Origin: Spirochaetaceae bacterium
GTDB lineage: Bacteria; Spirochaetota; Spirochaetia; DSM-2461
DNA length: 14,471 nt
Reading direction: 5' to 3'
NCBI GenBank assembly: GCA_016342385.1
Contig: JAEINM010000054.1
Coordinates: 1 to 14,471 of the forward strand
The notes under the pieces were generated by a model. The model did not search any database. It was not told where the DNA came from and saw only the letters and a list, made by a program, of their open reading frames with translations. This document shows positions 12,836 to 14,471 of this stretch, in pieces (the stretch's first letter is position 1; each line of letters begins with the position of its first letter). Made by a program: the position numbers and the translations under genes.

Positions 12836-13750
12836 ATGAGGTTAATGAATAATATGAAAATACAAAAAATAGGAATATTGATTTTCTGCACAATAATATT
12901 GTCAGCCTGCACGACTACTGAAACTCTCTATCAATCTGAGAACTCCTTTCTAACGATTAAAGGATCCAGTGGGAAATCTATTGCCTTTCTGACGGAGAAA
13001 TCAAATAAGCAGGGACTTGTCTGGACTGAACTGACGTCAGTTTTTATACCGGGAATTACCATTAAGGGCAGTCTTGAGAAAAGGGAAGATGGACTTCTTT
13101 TTGCCATTGAAAGTGCAGAATTATTCAGCAATTGGAACAATGGATGGACAGAGGCCGTATATGAAGCTTCCGGGACATATGGGTTTAAATCAATCAATGG
13201 TTCGGAGCGTGAGTTTCTCTGTAGTGAAGTTGATCAATTTGAATTCTGGGATATCACATATGGGGAGATTCGCTATTATGACACCTTTTATCGTGGAAAT
13301 GACGGCATTTGGAAAGTGAAGAATCGAATAGACCGGATAAGGGAATTATCGAGATGGCTGAAAGAGGATAAAGGATTCCATTCCATATATGGGGATTTTA
13401 AGAAGGATACTCCTTATTCCTCTGCCTTTAAAGATGACATGGAAATATTCCTCTTTCCGGAAAAAAGGAAATTCAGGAAACTGGAAGAAGAGAATAAACT
13501 GACCGGAGAATATTATTCGGCTCTGGATAAACCTGAAGTGATAGAATTGAAGGGCCAGAGAAAAAGAGGAAGCGGAATCTACTGGAGAATGGATTATACA
13601 AGGGCTGTCTTTCCTGAAGAATTTCATGAATTGAGGAATTCAGGCACTCTCTGGAGAGATTTTGAGGAGGCACCGAGACTATTTTTCAGTCTCTACAATA
13701 TCGATGCCTTTTTTAAAGAGATGATAAGTGATCAAAAATTTATAAGATAA
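12836..13750 (+). CDS. Lipoprotein of unknown function in the TonB receptor operon
   Basis: I do not recognise this 304-residue protein. It begins with a lipoprotein signal: a charged N-terminus, a hydrophobic stretch IGILIFCTIIL and the lipobox LSAC with Cys25 as the lipid-attachment site, then TTTETLYQSEN as a short tether. The N-terminal part (about 35-140) looks beta-rich. The C-terminal half is highly charged and aromatic (FWDITYGEIRYYDTFY, IYWRMDYTRAVFPEEF, LFFSLYNIDAFF). AGAGG at 12826-12830 supports the start. It lies nine bases after the receptor and 22 bases before exbB, so all are probably one transcript. The position suggests an outer-membrane or periplasmic partner of the receptor, for example in ligand capture or assembly. 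It is too short for a SusD-type protein. That role is inference only. Confidence 0.75.
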   Translation: MRLMNNMKIQKIGILIFCTIILSACTTTETLYQSENSFLTIKGSSGKSIAFLTEKSNKQGLVWTELTSVFIPGITIKGSLEKREDGLLFAIESAELFSNWNNGWTEAVYEASGTYGFKSINGSEREFLCSEVDQFEFWDITYGEIRYYDTFYRGNDGIWKVKNRIDRIRELSRWLKEDKGFHSIYGDFKKDTPYSSAFKDDMEIFLFPEKRKFRKLEEENKLTGEYYSALDKPEVIELKGQRKRGSGIYWRMDYTRAVFPEEFHELRNSGTLWRDFEEAPRLFFSLYNIDAFFKEMISDQKFIR

Positions 13751-13772
13751 TGATGTTAATAGGAGAACTAAG

Positions 13773-14423
13773 ATGACATTACAGGAATTATTACAACTTG
13801 GAGGTTGGGCTGTCTGGCCGTTACTCGTTTTTTCGGTGGCTACAGTCGCGCTCATTATTGAGCGTACAATCTATATATTTTTTCATAATCTGAGAGTAAC
13901 AGAGACAAAAGAAGCCATTTTGTCATTTCTTGAGCAAAAGGATTTTAATGGAGCTATTGAACATTGTGTCGGAGCAAAAAAACGTCTTATAAGTTCAAAG
14001 ATTTTTTTAACCGGCTTGCTGGTCCGTTCTCTGGGTGAGCATCGTATTGAGAGATCAATGGAAACAGAAGCCTCCAAGAGAATCAGCGGGTTGGAAAGCG
14101 GATTTGACCTTCTTATCGCGATTGGTTCAATTGCCCCCATTACAGGTTTTCTCGGAACCGTTTCGGGGATGATCGGTGCTTTCCAGTCAATTGCCACAGC
14201 AGCAGATGTAAATGCCCAGCTTGTTGCCGGAGGCATATTTGAGGCTTTAATAACAACAGCTTTTGGTCTGATCATTGCTATTGCCGCCATTACGGCCTAT
14301 AACATTTTTGCCCATATTGTGGATAAATTTACTAAACAGCTTGAAGAAGCAGGGGCAGAGATCGTTACGCAAATCCTTTTACTCGATCAAAAGGAAAATC
14401 AGAAGGTTGGAGTCCTTTCTTAA
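13773..14423 (+). CDS. exbB: ExbB/TolQ/MotA-family proton channel protein
   Basis: This 216-residue inner-membrane protein uses the proton gradient to energise TonB. Three membrane segments are visible: about 11-36 (WAVWPLLVFSVATVALIIER), 111-141, containing the family signature APITGFLGTVSGMIGAF (121-137), and 153-182 with ALITTAFGLIIAIAAI (158-173). The cytoplasmic loop between the first two has the usual length. AGGAG at 13761-13765 is seven bases before the ATG. It follows a TonB receptor and a lipoprotein and precedes an ExbD start, so it is more likely ExbB than TolQ or MotA. A tonB gene is expected just beyond the window. Confidence 0.9.
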   Translation: MTLQELLQLGGWAVWPLLVFSVATVALIIERTIYIFFHNLRVTETKEAILSFLEQKDFNGAIEHCVGAKKRLISSKIFLTGLLVRSLGEHRIERSMETEASKRISGLESGFDLLIAIGSIAPITGFLGTVSGMIGAFQSIATAADVNAQLVAGGIFEALITTAFGLIIAIAAITAYNIFAHIVDKFTKQLEEAGAEIVTQILLLDQKENQKVGVLS

Positions 14424-14428
14424 AAGAT

Positions 14429-14471
14429 ATGAAAATTAATACACGGAAGAAAAAAAGAATCGATATTGCCG
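14429..14471 (+). CDS. exbD: ExbD/TolR-family protein, N-terminal 14 codons only
   Basis: A reading frame opens five bases after the exbB stop and runs off the window edge as MKINTRKKKRIDIA. A short basic N-terminus just before a hydrophobic segment is typical of ExbD, which normally follows exbB. No good Shine-Dalgarno is present, so translation may be coupled to exbB. The identity rests mainly on position and on this basic start, and the coding end lies outside the window. Confidence 0.65.
   Translation, partial: MKINTRKKKRIDIA

Noticed and set aside
13883..14290. Minus-strand open frame of 135 codons opposite exbB
   Set aside because: It is a shadow of the hydrophobic exbB frame, with low-complexity composition and no ribosome-binding site.

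Overview
This window looks like ordinary chromosome from a diderm, low-to-mid GC bacterium, most likely a free-living member of the Spirochaetales (Spirochaeta, Oceanispirochaeta or a relative). Three things point that way: the gene order yicC - cmk - rpoZ - miaA; a 29-codon, almost purely basic AURKAIP1/COX24-type protein, a family known from spirochaetes, Bacteroidota and actinobacteria; and an outer-membrane TonB receptor. The assignment is by recognition only. No database search was possible. I see no prophage, CRISPR array, insertion sequence, tRNA or rRNA. Except for the last ~43 bases, every large gene is complete.

Layout. Bases 1-115 hold a GC-rich inverted repeat unlike the rest of the window. 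Bases 206-1636 encode a MurC-type ligase with a promoter placed so that its mRNA would be leaderless. After a 110-base GC-rich gap with overlapping tiny ORFs come yicC (endoribonuclease) and an 11-base-overlapping archaeal-like CMP kinase. A good promoter then drives rpoZ (RNA polymerase omega) and an overlapping miaA (tRNA prenyltransferase). Bases 4324-4721 carry a compact, self-contained transcription unit: near-consensus promoter, leader hairpins, the 29-codon basic protein, a hairpin-rich 3' region and a strong terminator. dxs (isoprenoid precursor synthesis) and an RhlB-type DEAD-box RNA helicase with a 210-residue disordered basic tail follow. Each has its own candidate promoter.

A long perfect hairpin separates the helicase from the convergent minus-strand pgeF. 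Divergent from pgeF, across 55 bases containing a 16-bp perfect palindrome, is a DJ-1/PfpI gene. A 247-base regulatory region with tandem 13-bp repeats precedes the last unit: a TonB-dependent receptor, an unrecognised lipoprotein, ExbB and the first 14 codons of ExbD.

Functionally, the first two thirds is housekeeping: cell wall, RNA turnover and nucleotide recycling, transcription, tRNA modification, ribosome, isoprenoids. miaA and dxs are linked biochemically because Dxs starts the route to the dimethylallyl diphosphate that MiaA uses. The last third is an energised outer-membrane uptake module of unknown substrate. The most interesting points are the tiny ribosomal-type gene and its transcript, the two promoter/start arrangements that imply leaderless mRNAs, and the unknown lipoprotein inside the TonB/Exb operon.
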